Part shown: in pieces, positions 8,638-17,007 of the stretch
How the letters are laid out: every line of letters begins with the position of its first letter
Position numbering within the stretch: position 1 is the first letter of the stretch
NCBI GenBank assembly: GCA_024398515.1
Contig: JAKSIZ010000001.1
Span: 1-64,000, forward strand
DNA from: Bacteroidaceae bacterium
GTDB taxonomy: Bacteria; Bacteroidota; Bacteroidia; Bacteroidales; Bacteroidaceae
Length of the DNA stretch: 64,000 nucleotides
Direction: 5' to 3'
The notes under the pieces: generated by a model
Seen by the model: the letters and a program-made list of their open reading frames with translations, nothing else
Databases searched by the model: none
What the model was told of the DNA's origin: nothing
Program-made: the position numbers and the translations under genes

Positions 8638-10056
8638 CTATAACAACGGTGCCAACAACCTTATGGCAGACTCCCACAGGCGCACAAAGAATGTCGCTTC
8701 CCTTGGGTAGCCTGCCATAATTTTTGACTCTGCAAGGTCGTTCTCGAACACTCGTCGCAGGCGAATTGCCGTATCAGAGTCGTATATGAAAGCATTTGCC
8801 TCCATGTTTGTCTCGAAACTTCTCGCGTCGATGTTGGTTGATCCTACGGTCGAAAGACTGTCGTCGCACACCAAAAGTTTCGAATGATTGAACCCTTTCG
8901 TGTATTTATACACCTTCACACCAGCCTTCAGCACCTCCGGATAGAAGCTCCGGCTTGCCACATCTACCAGCCAGTTGTCGCTCTTTTCAGGCACAACGAT
9001 GCGCACATCGACGCCTGAAAGCGCTGCCGACTGCATTGCTGACAGCACGGAAGGAGTAGGAAGAAAGTAAGGAGTCTCCATATAAACATACTTTTTCGCG
9101 TTATTAAGTATGTTTACATAACCTTGCATAATGTTGCACCACTTCGATGCACTGCTGCTCGTCACTACTTGAACGAAGCAGTTATTCTCTATTTCTTCAA
9201 TAGGTTGAGGGTAATACTTATGGTCGGTGATGAGTTTGCGGTCCATAAAGAACCAGTCGGCAAGGAATGCACTTTGCAATCCGTGGACTGCATTGCCCTT
9301 TATGCGCAGGTGAGTGTCGTGCCAGTCTTGCCCATTTGCACCGCTGATGTATCGGTCGGCAATGTTCATGCCGCCTATATATCCCGTTGTTCCGTCGATG
9401 ATACAAAGCTTTCGATGGTTGCGATAGTCTATCTTATTCGTAAGAAACGGCATTCTCACTGGCAGTGAACTGCGCACATCGACGCCTGCATTCTTCATTC
9501 GCTGGAAGAATTTCGACGGCACTCGCCAGCAGCCAACATCGTCGTAGAGCAGCCGGACCTCGACTCCTTCACGCGCCTTCTTCATCAAAACATCTGCCAC
9601 TCGATTGCCCAGAGTATCGTCTTCGATGATAAATGTTTCGAGATGTACGTGCTGACGCGCAGCCATGATTGCGGATATCATGTCGTCGAAGAGTGCTTTG
9701 CCCGACACGAATATATCGATGTCGTTGTCCTTGAAAGGCATTGCACTGTCCTGATTGACAAAGAGCTGCATCAACTTCCTGTGTTCAAACGGCAGCACAA
9801 GATTCTTTTGCGCAAGGAAACTCGTCATCTGTCGTTTCTTCAGCAGTCCCATAGTCCGGCGGTTGACGTTGCGTTTACGCCTCACGTCCTGTCCGAAGAC
9901 GAGGTACAACACGATGCCTATGACTGGCAGGAAGAACAGCACGAGCAGCCACGCAAGAGTCTTGGCAGGCTCCTTCTTCTCGAAAAGAACCGCCACGGCA
10001 CTGCCCATGAAAACAATGCCATAGACCATAAATACGAGCCAATGAACATTAATCAT
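8638..10056 (-). CDS. cls: Cardiolipin synthase (phospholipase D family)
   Basis: A 472-residue inner-membrane enzyme that would join phosphatidyl groups to make cardiolipin. Two N-terminal membrane helices (about residues 4-25 and 33-54) are followed by two HKD motifs: H214-R-K-L-C-I-I-D and H391-S-K-L-L-V-C-D, each with the downstream G-G/S-x-N element. The start at 10056 is chosen over an in-frame TTG at 10086 because that codon lies inside the promoter -7 element. It converges with the M16 protease gene and diverges from hpt, with a palindrome array in the shared upstream region. Confidence 0.92.
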   Translation of the reverse strand: MINVHWLVFMVYGIVFMGSAVAVLFEKKEPAKTLAWLLVLFFLPVIGIVLYLVFGQDVRRKRNVNRRTMGLLKKRQMTSFLAQKNLVLPFEHRKLMQLFVNQDSAMPFKDNDIDIFVSGKALFDDMISAIMAARQHVHLETFIIEDDTLGNRVADVLMKKAREGVEVRLLYDDVGCWRVPSKFFQRMKNAGVDVRSSLPVRMPFLTNKIDYRNHRKLCIIDGTTGYIGGMNIADRYISGANGQDWHDTHLRIKGNAVHGLQSAFLADWFFMDRKLITDHKYYPQPIEEIENNCFVQVVTSSSASKWCNIMQGYVNILNNAKKYVYMETPYFLPTPSVLSAMQSAALSGVDVRIVVPEKSDNWLVDVASRSFYPEVLKAGVKVYKYTKGFNHSKLLVCDDSLSTVGSTNIDARSFETNMEANAFIYDSDTAIRLRRVFENDLAESKIMAGYPREATFFVRLWESAIRLLAPLL

Positions 10057-10083
10057 TCTTGCGCATGTTTCTTCTTTCGCTGG

Positions 10084-10115
10084 CAAATATACAATATGTT
10101 TTTGAAATATGCAAA
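10084..10115 (-). promoter_or_regulatory. Promoter of cls
   Basis: On the minus strand TTTG (10112-10115) is followed after 20 bases by TATATTTG (10084-10091), a good Bacteroidetes match with one extra spacer base. It gives a leader of about 20 bases to the ATG at 10056 and argues against the longer TTG-initiated frame. Confidence 0.65.
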
Positions 10116-10135
10116 TCTTTTTTGCAACATTCCTT

Positions 10136-10278
10136 CGTTATGCTTTCGCAAGTCGTTCGGTTGGCTTCCAAAAGTTGAACGCTTAACTCGGACAAACATT
10201 GCTGCAATGTTGAGTCGAACATTGCTCCAATGTTTGGTCCAACATTGCAGCAATGTTTTTTCCACTTAAACGCTCAAC
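10136..10278. repeat. Triple-palindrome element, copy 1
   Basis: Three 17-bp palindromes (AACATTGCTGCAATGTT at 10195-10211, a near-perfect AACATTGCTCCAATGTT at 10218-10234, AACATTGCAGCAATGTT at 10241-10257) with 6-base spacers, so a 23-bp period. Unit 3 is the reverse complement of unit 1. The array is flanked by inverted arms GTTGAACGCTTAA (10174-10186) and TTAAACGCTCAAC (10266-10278). The longer left arm, 10136-10186, is nearly the reverse complement of the right arm of copy 3 (25670-25720). It sits between the divergent cls and hpt genes. Confidence 0.9.
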
Positions 10279-10365
10279 CTGGAGAGTGTAATCGTTCAAG
10301 TCAGCCAACGCAACCGCACAAAACACAAAAATACAAGAAATAATTTGCATTTTTCGGCATTTCCT

Positions 10366-10396
10366 ATTGCCGTATCGAAAATTTTATGTAATTTTG
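10366..10396 (+). promoter_or_regulatory. Promoter of the hpt operon
   Basis: ATTG (10366-10369), 19 bases, then TAATTTTG (10389-10396): a perfect -7 element and a three-of-four -33 match at the consensus spacing. It would start transcription about 15 bases before the hpt ATG at 10419. Confidence 0.65.
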
Positions 10397-10418
10397 CACA
10401 ACTTAAAAACAAACCGAT

Positions 10419-10955
10419 ATGAGCCTTGTCACAGTCAAAGACAAACAGTTTGAAATTTCAATCAAAGAGGAGGAAATAAAGGCACGCATAAAGGAAGTCG
10501 CAGCGCAGATAAACGCCGACATGGATGGGAAATGCCCTCTGTTCCTCGCAGTACTCAATGGGGCTTTCATTTTTGCAGCCGACCTCTACAGGGAGATAAC
10601 CGTTCCGAGCGAGATTTCATTCGTGAAGATTGCATCGTATTCAGGCACCGAGACCACTGGCGTAATGAACGACATCATAGGCCTCAACCAAGACATCAGC
10701 GGACGACACGTCATAATCGTCGAGGACATTGTTGACACTGGACTTACGATGAAGCATACAATCGAGACGCTCAAGCAGAAGAATCCGGCATCGGTAAGCA
10801 TCTGCACACTGCTCACAAAGCCCGACAAGCTGCAAGTAGAACTGACGCTCGACTATGTTGCATTCAGCATTCCGAACCTCTTTGTCGTTGGCTACGGCTT
10901 AGACTACGACCAGCACGGCCGCAATCTGAAGGACATCTATCAGGTTGTAAAATGA
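10419..10955 (+). CDS. hpt: Hypoxanthine phosphoribosyltransferase
   Basis: A 178-residue purine salvage enzyme converting hypoxanthine or guanine plus PRPP to IMP or GMP in the cytoplasm. The PRPP-binding motif is VIIVEDIVDTGLTM (about residues 97-110), and the N-terminal PLFLAVLNGAFIFAADL and C-terminal NLFVVGYGLDYD segments are typical of the family. Length is normal. It heads a likely operon with two small membrane proteins, adk, obgE and tadA, which groups nucleotide metabolism with ribosome maturation. Confidence 0.95.
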   Translation: MSLVTVKDKQFEISIKEEEIKARIKEVAAQINADMDGKCPLFLAVLNGAFIFAADLYREITVPSEISFVKIASYSGTETTGVMNDIIGLNQDISGRHVIIVEDIVDTGLTMKHTIETLKQKNPASVSICTLLTKPDKLQVELTLDYVAFSIPNLFVVGYGLDYDQHGRNLKDIYQVVK

Positions 10956-10966
10956 AATAACATGAT

Positions 10967-11185
10967 ATGGAAAAGGTCAATATAAACGAAAAATTCGGAG
11001 ATTGGTTCCTTGATTTATCGAAATATGTTGCAACGGCAATGATACTCACATCGTTGTTTGCCGATTTGCAAGAGCCTTGGTTAGTGGTTGTTTCAACTTT
11101 GATACTATGCGTTTCAATATTTGCAGCCATATATTTTTATAAACAACAAAACAAGAAGTCTAACTCAAAAAAGAATAAAAAATGA
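10967..11185 (+). CDS. Small membrane protein, DUF6722-like
   Basis: A 72-residue protein with two hydrophobic segments (about residues 17-32 and 36-56) and a strongly basic C-terminal tail (KQQNKKSNSKKNKK). The pattern resembles the DUF6722 family of Bacteroidetes; function is unknown. It starts 11 bases after hpt, and its TGA stop overlaps the ATG of the next tiny frame, so it appears to belong to the same transcript. Confidence 0.65.
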   Translation: MEKVNINEKFGDWFLDLSKYVATAMILTSLFADLQEPWLVVVSTLILCVSIFAAIYFYKQQNKKSNSKKNKK

Positions 11186-11271
11186 ATGCAGTTGTAGTGT
11201 TGATAGTCATCTTAGCTACAGCAATAGGCGTAGCAATATATACAAAACGTCAAGATGAAATAGACGAATAG
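11182..11271 (+). CDS. 29-residue single-span membrane peptide
   Basis: A short frame encoding MNAVVVLIVILATAIGVAIY followed by the polar tail TKRQDEIDE. Residues 3-20 form one clear transmembrane helix. The ATG overlaps the stop of the preceding small membrane protein in the ATGA arrangement, and adk follows 45 bases later. The coupling and the amphipathic design support a real small protein, but no family is recognised. Confidence 0.5.
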   Translation: MNAVVVLIVILATAIGVAIYTKRQDEIDE

Positions 11272-11316
11272 TTGCAGTTTTACCGCAACATCAGGAAACA
11301 TATAATATAATAAGGT

Positions 11317-11886
11317 ATGAAGAACATTATAATTTTTGGTGCGCCAGGCTCTGGAAAAGGCACATACAGCGAAGAGTTAGTTAAGAGATATGGCATGAAC
11401 CACATCTCTACAGGCGACGTTCTGCGCGCAGAAATAAAGAGCGGTTCGGAAAAAGGAAACGAGATTGCAGCCATAATAAACAAGGGACAGCTCATCCCTG
11501 ACGACTTCATGCTGCGACTTCTTGCCGACACCTACGACAAACTTGACAAAGACAAAGGCGTAATCTTCGACGGATTTCCACGCACAATACCGCAGGCACA
11601 AGCCCTCAAAGATATGCTTGCAGAGCGCGGAGTAGATATGGGTTACATGATTGAACTCATCGTTGACGAGGAAACATTGATGGAAAGACTGCTCGGCAGA
11701 GCAATAAAAGAAGGCCGTGCAGACGACAATGAAGAGACCATCAAGGCTCGTTTCGACGTTTATCACAAGCAGACAGAGCCGCTTTCAAAGTGGTTCGAGG
11801 CTGAAGGAATGCGCCACACATTTACATGGAAAGGCTCAAAAGAACTAATGCTTTCAGAGATTTTCGCCTTCCTCGACAAAGAATAA
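11317..11886 (+). CDS. adk: Adenylate kinase
   Basis: A 189-residue cytoplasmic enzyme interconverting ATP plus AMP and two ADP. P-loop GAPGSGKGT spans residues 8-16; HISTGDVLR (NMP-binding) and DGFPRT are clear. The segment GRAIKEGRADDNEETIKAR replaces the zinc-binding LID, making this the short form without a cysteine cluster, as is usual in Bacteroidetes. It precedes obgE by 49 bases, in the hpt-adk-obgE-tadA group. Confidence 0.96.
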   Translation: MKNIIIFGAPGSGKGTYSEELVKRYGMNHISTGDVLRAEIKSGSEKGNEIAAIINKGQLIPDDFMLRLLADTYDKLDKDKGVIFDGFPRTIPQAQALKDMLAERGVDMGYMIELIVDEETLMERLLGRAIKEGRADDNEETIKARFDVYHKQTEPLSKWFEAEGMRHTFTWKGSKELMLSEIFAFLDKE

Positions 11887-11899
11887 ACACCGTTTTACC

Positions 11900-11923
11900 C
11901 CGAGATTTCGAGGTTTCGAATAA
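11900..11923. repeat. Short 8-bp-period TCGA repeat before obgE
   Basis: In the 49-base gap between adk and obgE, CCGA (11900), TCGA (11908) and TCGA (11916) lie in exact 8-base register. The 14 bases TCGAGGTTTCGAAT (11908-11921) are identical to 24196-24209 in the longer repeat after murB. Confidence 0.5.
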
Positions 11924-11935
11924 ACATTTTCGCCC

Positions 11936-13099
11936 ATGCCATTAGAGTCAAACTTCATAGATTACGTTCGCATCCACTGCCGATCAGGCAAGGGAGGCAA
12001 GGGTTCTATGCACCTGCGCCACGTGAAATACCAACCTAATGGCGGTCCTGACGGCGGAGATGGTGGCCGCGGAGGCAGCATTTACCTGCGCGGAAACCAT
12101 AACTACTGGACACTTCTGCACCTGAAATACCAACGTCATATCTTTGCCGAACACGGCGGAAACGGTGGCCGCGACAAATGTCACGGCACAGATGGCAAGG
12201 ATATGTACATCGATGTGCCTTGCGGAACGGTTGTATATAACGCCGAAACAGGCAAGTATGTGTGCGACGTAATGGAGGACGGACAGGTCGTAATGCTTCT
12301 CAAAGGTGGACGAGGCGGCTTGGGTAACTTCCAATTTCGCTCCGCCACAAACCAGGCACCGCGTTATGCACAGCCAGGAGAACCGATGCAGGAGATGACC
12401 GTGATACTCGAATTGAAGCTCCTTGCCGATGTCGGACTTGTAGGATTTCCCAATGCCGGCAAGAGTACACTGCTCTCCACACTCTCCTCTGCACGTCCTA
12501 AAATAGCAAACTACCCTTTCACCACGCTCGAACCATCGCTCGGAATCGTAGGCTATCGCGATAACAAATCGTTTGTCATGGCTGATATTCCTGGTATTAT
12601 TGAGGGCGCAAGCGAAGGAAAAGGGCTTGGACTTCGCTTCCTCAGACACATAGAACGCAACTCTTTACTGCTCTTTATGGTGCCAGGCGACACTGACGAC
12701 ATAAAGAAAGAATACAACATCCTGCTCAACGAACTGCAGCAGTTCAACCCCGAAATGCTTGCCAAACATAGGGTTCTTGCGGTGACAAAGTGCGATTTAC
12801 TCGACGCAGAACTCATAGAAATGCTTAAAGATACATTGCCTGACGACTTGCCAGTGGTGTTTATTTCGTCTGTGGCAAACATGGGACTCGATGAACTCAA
12901 GGATGTTCTTTGGAGGGAATTGAACAGCGAAAGCAACAAATTGCAGGATATTATCTCTGGCGAGAACCTTGTCCACCGCGACAAGGACATGAAAAATCTT
13001 GCCAACTTTGAAGGTCTTGACGAACTCGACGACTACGAAGACGAGGGAGATGAAGACGAAGACATAGAGGACCTTGATGACTTTGAGTACGAAGACTAA
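11936..13099 (+). CDS. obgE: GTPase Obg (CgtA)
   Basis: A 387-residue GTPase acting in late 50S ribosome assembly and stress response. The glycine-rich Obg fold (residues 1-158; [12 protein letters not shown]) precedes a G domain with P-loop GFPNAGKST (about 168-176), G3 DIPGI and G4 TKCD. The C-terminus (about residues 350-387) is a strongly acidic tail of Asp and Glu. The ATG at 11936 starts directly before the family N-terminus. The tadA start lies inside the last 26 bases, suggesting coupling. Confidence 0.96.
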   Translation: MPLESNFIDYVRIHCRSGKGGKGSMHLRHVKYQPNGGPDGGDGGRGGSIYLRGNHNYWTLLHLKYQRHIFAEHGGNGGRDKCHGTDGKDMYIDVPCGTVVYNAETGKYVCDVMEDGQVVMLLKGGRGGLGNFQFRSATNQAPRYAQPGEPMQEMTVILELKLLADVGLVGFPNAGKSTLLSTLSSARPKIANYPFTTLEPSLGIVGYRDNKSFVMADIPGIIEGASEGKGLGLRFLRHIERNSLLLFMVPGDTDDIKKEYNILLNELQQFNPEMLAKHRVLAVTKCDLLDAELIEMLKDTLPDDLPVVFISSVANMGLDELKDVLWRELNSESNKLQDIISGENLVHRDKDMKNLANFEGLDELDDYEDEGDEDEDIEDLDDFEYED

Positions 13100-13538
13100 A
13101 CAGCAAATCACTGACGAGGAGTTTATGCGAAAGGCATTGGTCGAGGCACAAGCGGCCTTCGATGCTGACGAAGTGCCTGTCGGTGCTGTGGTTGTATGCA
13201 AAGGTCGGGTGATTTCTCGCGCACATAATCTCACCGAAACGCTTCACGACGCAACGGCACATGCCGAGATGCAGGCAATAACATCGGCTGCAGAATACCT
13301 CGGAGGCAAATACTTACAGGATTGTACACTGTATGTTACGGTAGAACCATGCGTCATGTGTGCCGGTGCATTGGGTTGGTCACAGGTTTCACGAGTGGTC
13401 TATGGCTGCGACGACGACAAACGAGGTTACACACGATATGCGCCAAAAGCATTGCATCCAAAGACCGAAGTAACCGCTCACGTGCTTGAAAACGAGTGCA
13501 AAGAACTGATGATTCAGTTTTTTAAGGGAAAGAGATAA
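13074..13538 (+). CDS. tadA: tRNA-specific adenosine deaminase
   Basis: A 154-residue zinc deaminase converting adenosine-34 to inosine in tRNA-Arg. The zinc and catalytic residues are visible: H63-A-E65 and P92-C93-V-M-C96. EVPVGAVVV matches the N-terminal strand. The frame opens with ATG-ATG at 13074 and 13077, within the obgE 3' end in another frame; a later Met (codon 18) would remove a family-like segment and is less likely. Residues 1-15 look like a variable extension. A weak hairpin-T terminator follows. Confidence 0.92.
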   Translation: MMTLSTKTKQQITDEEFMRKALVEAQAAFDADEVPVGAVVVCKGRVISRAHNLTETLHDATAHAEMQAITSAAEYLGGKYLQDCTLYVTVEPCVMCAGALGWSQVSRVVYGCDDDKRGYTRYAPKALHPKTEVTAHVLENECKELMIQFFKGKR

Positions 13539-13554
13539 CCCTTTTCTTCTTTTA
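13525..13554 (+). terminator. Possible intrinsic terminator after tadA
   Basis: AAGGG (13525-13529) pairs with CCCTT (13540-13544), followed by a pyrimidine stretch with many T. The stem is short and overlaps the tadA stop, so this is tentative. Confidence 0.35.
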
Positions 13555-13577
13555 CCTATAGAAAAATTTTGGGCACG

Positions 13578-13599
13578 AAAAACCCCTCCGTGGGAGGGG
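13578..13599 (-). terminator. Intrinsic terminator of trpS
   Basis: On the minus strand CCCCTCC pairs with GGAGGGG (13593-13599 and 13583-13589) around a 3-base loop, followed by five T (13578-13582). It lies 15 bases after the trpS stop. Confidence 0.8.
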
Positions 13600-13613
13600 C
13601 TTGGAATGGTTTC

Positions 13614-14696
13614 CTATAAGAATCTTTCTGATTGTTCCTTTATCCAATCGGCATCATTGAAGTAGTCGATGCGCATTGCCTTGCGCACTTCGTCCATAGT
13701 CTGCTGTGCAAATGCACGTGCAGAAGCCGTGCCTTGTTTGAGAATGTCGAATACTGCTGGTATGTCTTTCTCATATTGTTTGCGACGTTCACGAATAGGA
13801 GCAAGTTCCTTTTCGAGCACTTTGTTGAGGAACTTCTTGCATTTCATGTCGCCAAGACCGCCACGGCGATAGTGTTCTTTCAACTCGTCGAGGTTTTTAT
13901 AGTCTGGCCAGAACTCGGCAAAGTCTTCATCGCAGCAGAAAGCATCGAGGTAAGTGAATACGCAATTGCCTTCAATCTTGCCAGGATCTTCAACTCTGAG
14001 ATGGTCAGGATCGGTGAACATGCTCTTCACTTTCTTTTCAACTTCCTTCGCATCATCGGAAAGATAGATGCAGTTACCGAGGCTCTTGCTCATCTTTGCC
14101 TTACCATCCGTGCCAGGCAGACGCAGACATGCCTGATTGTTAGGCAGAAGAATGTTTGGTTCTACCAATGTCTCTCCATAAATACGATTGAAACTGCGAA
14201 CAAGTTCACGCGTCTGTTCAAGCATCGGTTTCTGGTCTTCGCCAACAGGAACAATCGTAGATTTGAACAGCGTAATGTCTGCTGCCTGAGAGATTGGGTA
14301 ACAGAAGAAGCCAACAGGAATGTTTGCCTCAAAGTTTCGCATCTGTATTTCAGTCTTTACTGTAGGGTTTCTCTGCAAACGGCTAACGGTAACAAGGTTG
14401 CTGAGGTACTGTGTAAGTTCCGAAAGTTCTGGTATCTGGCTCTGGATAAAAATGGTGACTTTCTCTGGATCAAGCCCAACTGAAAGATAGTCCAACGCCA
14501 CCTCCATAATGCTTTGACGAATCTTCTCAGGATTTTCAGCATTATCAGTCAATGCCTGCACATCAGCGATAAACACAAAAAAGCGGTCGTAGCCACCTTC
14601 GTTCTGCAACTCTACTCTGCGACGCAACGAACCTACATAGTGCCCAAGATGGAGCTTTCCGGTAGGACGGTCGCCTGTCAATATAATCTTTCCCAT
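13614..14696 (-). CDS. trpS: Tryptophan--tRNA ligase
   Basis: A 360-residue class I aminoacyl-tRNA synthetase charging tRNA-Trp. The HIGH-type motif appears as [10 protein letters not shown] (about residues 12-21) and the KMSKS motif as AKMSKSLGN (about 200). The start at 14696 ([13 protein letters not shown]) fits the family; a 12-codon upstream extension in the same frame overlaps the likely promoter -7 element and is rejected. The gene stands alone on the minus strand, convergent with tadA and with its own terminator. Confidence 0.95.
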   Translation of the reverse strand: MGKIILTGDRPTGKLHLGHYVGSLRRRVELQNEGGYDRFFVFIADVQALTDNAENPEKIRQSIMEVALDYLSVGLDPEKVTIFIQSQIPELSELTQYLSNLVTVSRLQRNPTVKTEIQMRNFEANIPVGFFCYPISQAADITLFKSTIVPVGEDQKPMLEQTRELVRSFNRIYGETLVEPNILLPNNQACLRLPGTDGKAKMSKSLGNCIYLSDDAKEVEKKVKSMFTDPDHLRVEDPGKIEGNCVFTYLDAFCCDEDFAEFWPDYKNLDELKEHYRRGGLGDMKCKKFLNKVLEKELAPIRERRKQYEKDIPAVFDILKQGTASARAFAQQTMDEVRKAMRIDYFNDADWIKEQSERFL

Positions 14697-14719
14697 AATA
14701 CGTCTTTGAATTTGAACTG

Positions 14720-14727
14720 CAAAATTA
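14720..14727 (-). promoter_or_regulatory. -7 promoter element of trpS
   Basis: TAATTTTG on the minus strand fits TAnnTTTG and lies 24 bases before the trpS ATG. No TTTG-like -33 element is seen at the normal distance. Confidence 0.4.
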
Positions 14728-14871
14728 CTCAAAAAATTTGTATTATTAGCATGATTGGCGAAAAACTTTTACCTATTATAATAAATAAGGTGTACAAAAC
14801 GCCAGTTTTTGACCATAAAGAATGACTAATGATAAAAAATAATGAATATGGAAAAAAAAATGAAATTATTC

Positions 14872-14902
14872 TTGCACATTTTATGAATATTGTGTAAATT
14901 CG
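14872..14902 (+). promoter_or_regulatory. Promoter of the serC-serA operon
   Basis: TTGC (14872-14875), 19 bases, TAAATTCG (14895-14902): near-consensus elements at the exact spacing, about 42 bases before the serC ATG. Confidence 0.5.
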
Positions 14903-14944
14903 CAGTCGATAAAGATTGTAAATGTTTTTAATTTTTTTAGAAAA

Positions 14945-16018
14945 ATGAAGAAGTATAACTTTAATGCAGGTCCTTCAATGCTTCCACGCGAGGTGATTGA
15001 GAACACTGCAAAGCAGATTTTGGATTTTAACGGTAGTGGACTTTCTCTTGCTGAGATTTCTCACAGAGCAAAAGACTTCCAACCAGTTGTTGACGAAGCT
15101 GAGGCATTGATGAAGGAACTCCTTCAGATACCTGACGGTTACAAGACTATCTTTGTAGGTGGTGGTGCTTCGCTTGAGTTCTGTATGATTCCTTACAACT
15201 TCCTTATTAAAAAGGCTGCTTATCTCAACACAGGCGTTTGGGCAAAGAAGGCTATGAAGGAAGCTAAATTGTTTGGCGAGGTTGTTGAAGTTGCTTCATC
15301 CGCTGCTGACAACTATACTTATATTCCAAAGGGATGGACTTGCCCTGACGATGCCGACTATCTGCACGTAACAACAAACAATACTATCTACGGTACAGAA
15401 GTACGCAAAGAATATGACGTAAATGTTCCTATGATTGCCGACATGAGTTCCGACTTCCTTTCCCGTCCTGTTGACGTTTCAAAGTACGATGCAATATACG
15501 CTGGTGCACAGAAGAATCTTTCTATGGCAGGTGTAACTGTTGCTATCTTGAAGGAAGACAAGCTTGGTCGTGCTCCACGTGAGATTCCTACAATGCTTGA
15601 CTATCGCACTCACACTGAAAAGGGTTCTATGTTCAACACTCCTCCAGTAGTTCCTATCTACTGTGCACTCGAAAACCTTCGTTGGATTAAGGCACAGGGT
15701 GGTCTTGAGGCAATGGACAAGATTGCAAAACAGCGTGCAGAAATCGTTTACAGTGAAATCGACCGCAACAAACTCTTCCATGGTACAGTAACTTGTGAGG
15801 AAGACCGTTCACTGATGAACATCTGCTTCGTACTCAACGACGAGTACAAGGAATTGGAACAAGAGTTCCTCGACTTCGCTATCAAGGAGCGTGGTATGGT
15901 AGGTGTCAAGGGTCATCGTTCTGTTGGTGGCTTCCGCGCATCTTGCTACAACGCACAGACAATCGAAGGCGTGCAGGCACTCGTAGCTTGCATGAAGGAA
16001 TTTGAAGCTAAACATTAA
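14945..16018 (+). CDS. serC: Phosphoserine aminotransferase
   Basis: A 357-residue PLP enzyme making 3-phosphoserine from 3-phosphohydroxypyruvate and glutamate, the second step of serine biosynthesis. The N-terminus [10 protein letters not shown] is the family signature, and the PLP lysine is K190 in [21 protein letters not shown] near residue 320 binds substrate phosphate. Length is normal. serA and a DUF1015 gene follow, a cluster typical of Bacteroidales. Confidence 0.96.
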   Translation: MKKYNFNAGPSMLPREVIENTAKQILDFNGSGLSLAEISHRAKDFQPVVDEAEALMKELLQIPDGYKTIFVGGGASLEFCMIPYNFLIKKAAYLNTGVWAKKAMKEAKLFGEVVEVASSAADNYTYIPKGWTCPDDADYLHVTTNNTIYGTEVRKEYDVNVPMIADMSSDFLSRPVDVSKYDAIYAGAQKNLSMAGVTVAILKEDKLGRAPREIPTMLDYRTHTEKGSMFNTPPVVPIYCALENLRWIKAQGGLEAMDKIAKQRAEIVYSEIDRNKLFHGTVTCEEDRSLMNICFVLNDEYKELEQEFLDFAIKERGMVGVKGHRSVGGFRASCYNAQTIEGVQALVACMKEFEAKH

Positions 16019-16028
16019 TAAATAAAAT

Positions 16029-16059
16029 ACGGGTTACAGCAACAAACACTGTAACCCGT
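16029..16059 (+). promoter_or_regulatory. Perfect stem-loop between serC and serA
   Basis: ACGGGTTACAG (16029-16039) and CTGTAACCCGT (16049-16059) form an 11-bp perfect stem with a 9-base loop. No T-run follows on the plus strand, so it is not a standard terminator. It could stabilise serC mRNA, mark a processing point, or attenuate serA expression. Confidence 0.5.
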
Positions 16060-16089
16060 AAAACTTTAAACAGAAAAAAATATAACATA

Positions 16090-17007
16090 ATGAAAGTTTT
16101 AGTCGCTACAGAAAAACCATTTGCTGCTGCAGCTGTGAATGGAATTAAGGCAGAAATCGAAGGTGCAGGCAATGAACTCGTGCTCCTCGAAAAATATACC
16201 GAAAAGGCTCAACTCCTCGATGCAGTTAAGGACGTTGATGCTATGATTATCCGCAGTGATAAGGTTGATGCAGAAGTTCTCGACGCTGCAAAGAACCTAA
16301 AGATTGTTGTTCGTGCTGGTGCAGGCTACGATAACATTGACCTTGCTGCCGCTACAGCCCACAATGTTGTTGCCGAAAACACTCCTGGACAGAACTCAAA
16401 CGCAGTTGCAGAACTCGTGTTTGGTCTCCTCGTTTATGCTGTTCGCAACTTCTACAACGGCAAGAGCGGAAGCGAACTCCTTGGCAAGAAGCTCGGTATC
16501 CTTGCTTTCGGTAATGTTGGCCGCAACGTTGCTCGCATCGCAAAGGGCTTTGGTATGGACGTTTATGCTTACGATGCTTACTGTCCGAAGGACGTTATCG
16601 AGGCTGCAGGCGTTAAGGCTGTTGATTCTCAGGATGCGCTTTTCGAGGTTTCTGACATCGTTTCACTGCACATCCCTGCTACTCCTGAAACAACAAAGAG
16701 TATCAATTATGCACTCGTAAACAAGTTGCCAAAGGGTGGTATTCTCGTTAATACTGCACGCAAGGAAGTCATCAACGAAGAGGAACTCCTCAAATTGATG
16801 GCTGAACGCGAAGACCTGAAGTACGTTTCAGACATCATGCCAGTTGCCGATGCCGACTTCCAGAAGTTCGAAGGCCGCTACTTCTCAACTCCTAAGAAGA
16901 TGGGTGCACAGACTTCTGAGGCCAATATCAATGCCGGTATCGCTGCTGCAAAGCAAATCAATGCTTACTTCAAGGATGGTTGCACTAAATTCCAAGTAAA
17001 CAAATGA
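16090..17007 (+). CDS. serA: D-3-phosphoglycerate dehydrogenase, short form
   Basis: A 305-residue NAD-dependent dehydrogenase catalysing the first committed step of serine synthesis. The D-2-hydroxyacid dehydrogenase fold is clear: VVRAGAGYDNID (74-85), the nucleotide motif LGILAFGNVG (135-144) and the substrate arginine in NTARKEVI (R224). There is no ACT domain, so no serine feedback domain. The usual TPH catalytic histidine is replaced by lysine (TPKKMG, K269), and the glutamate of the usual R-E-H triad is not apparent. The nucleotide motif has Ala where GxGxxG usually begins. The stop overlaps the DUF1015 start. Confidence 0.9.
   Translation: MKVLVATEKPFAAAAVNGIKAEIEGAGNELVLLEKYTEKAQLLDAVKDVDAMIIRSDKVDAEVLDAAKNLKIVVRAGAGYDNIDLAAATAHNVVAENTPGQNSNAVAELVFGLLVYAVRNFYNGKSGSELLGKKLGILAFGNVGRNVARIAKGFGMDVYAYDAYCPKDVIEAAGVKAVDSQDALFEVSDIVSLHIPATPETTKSINYALVNKLPKGGILVNTARKEVINEEELLKLMAEREDLKYVSDIMPVADADFQKFEGRYFSTPKKMGAQTSEANINAGIAAAKQINAYFKDGCTKFQVNK

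Noticed and set aside
10057..10086. Ten-codon upstream extension of cls
   Set aside because: It would start at a TTG inside the promoter -7 element and adds a non-family, polar sequence before the first membrane helix.
10195..10257. Possible CRISPR-like array in the palindrome elements
   Set aside because: Only three units per site, each palindromic, with 6-base spacers and several scattered copies; CRISPR spacers would be 25-40 bases and unique.
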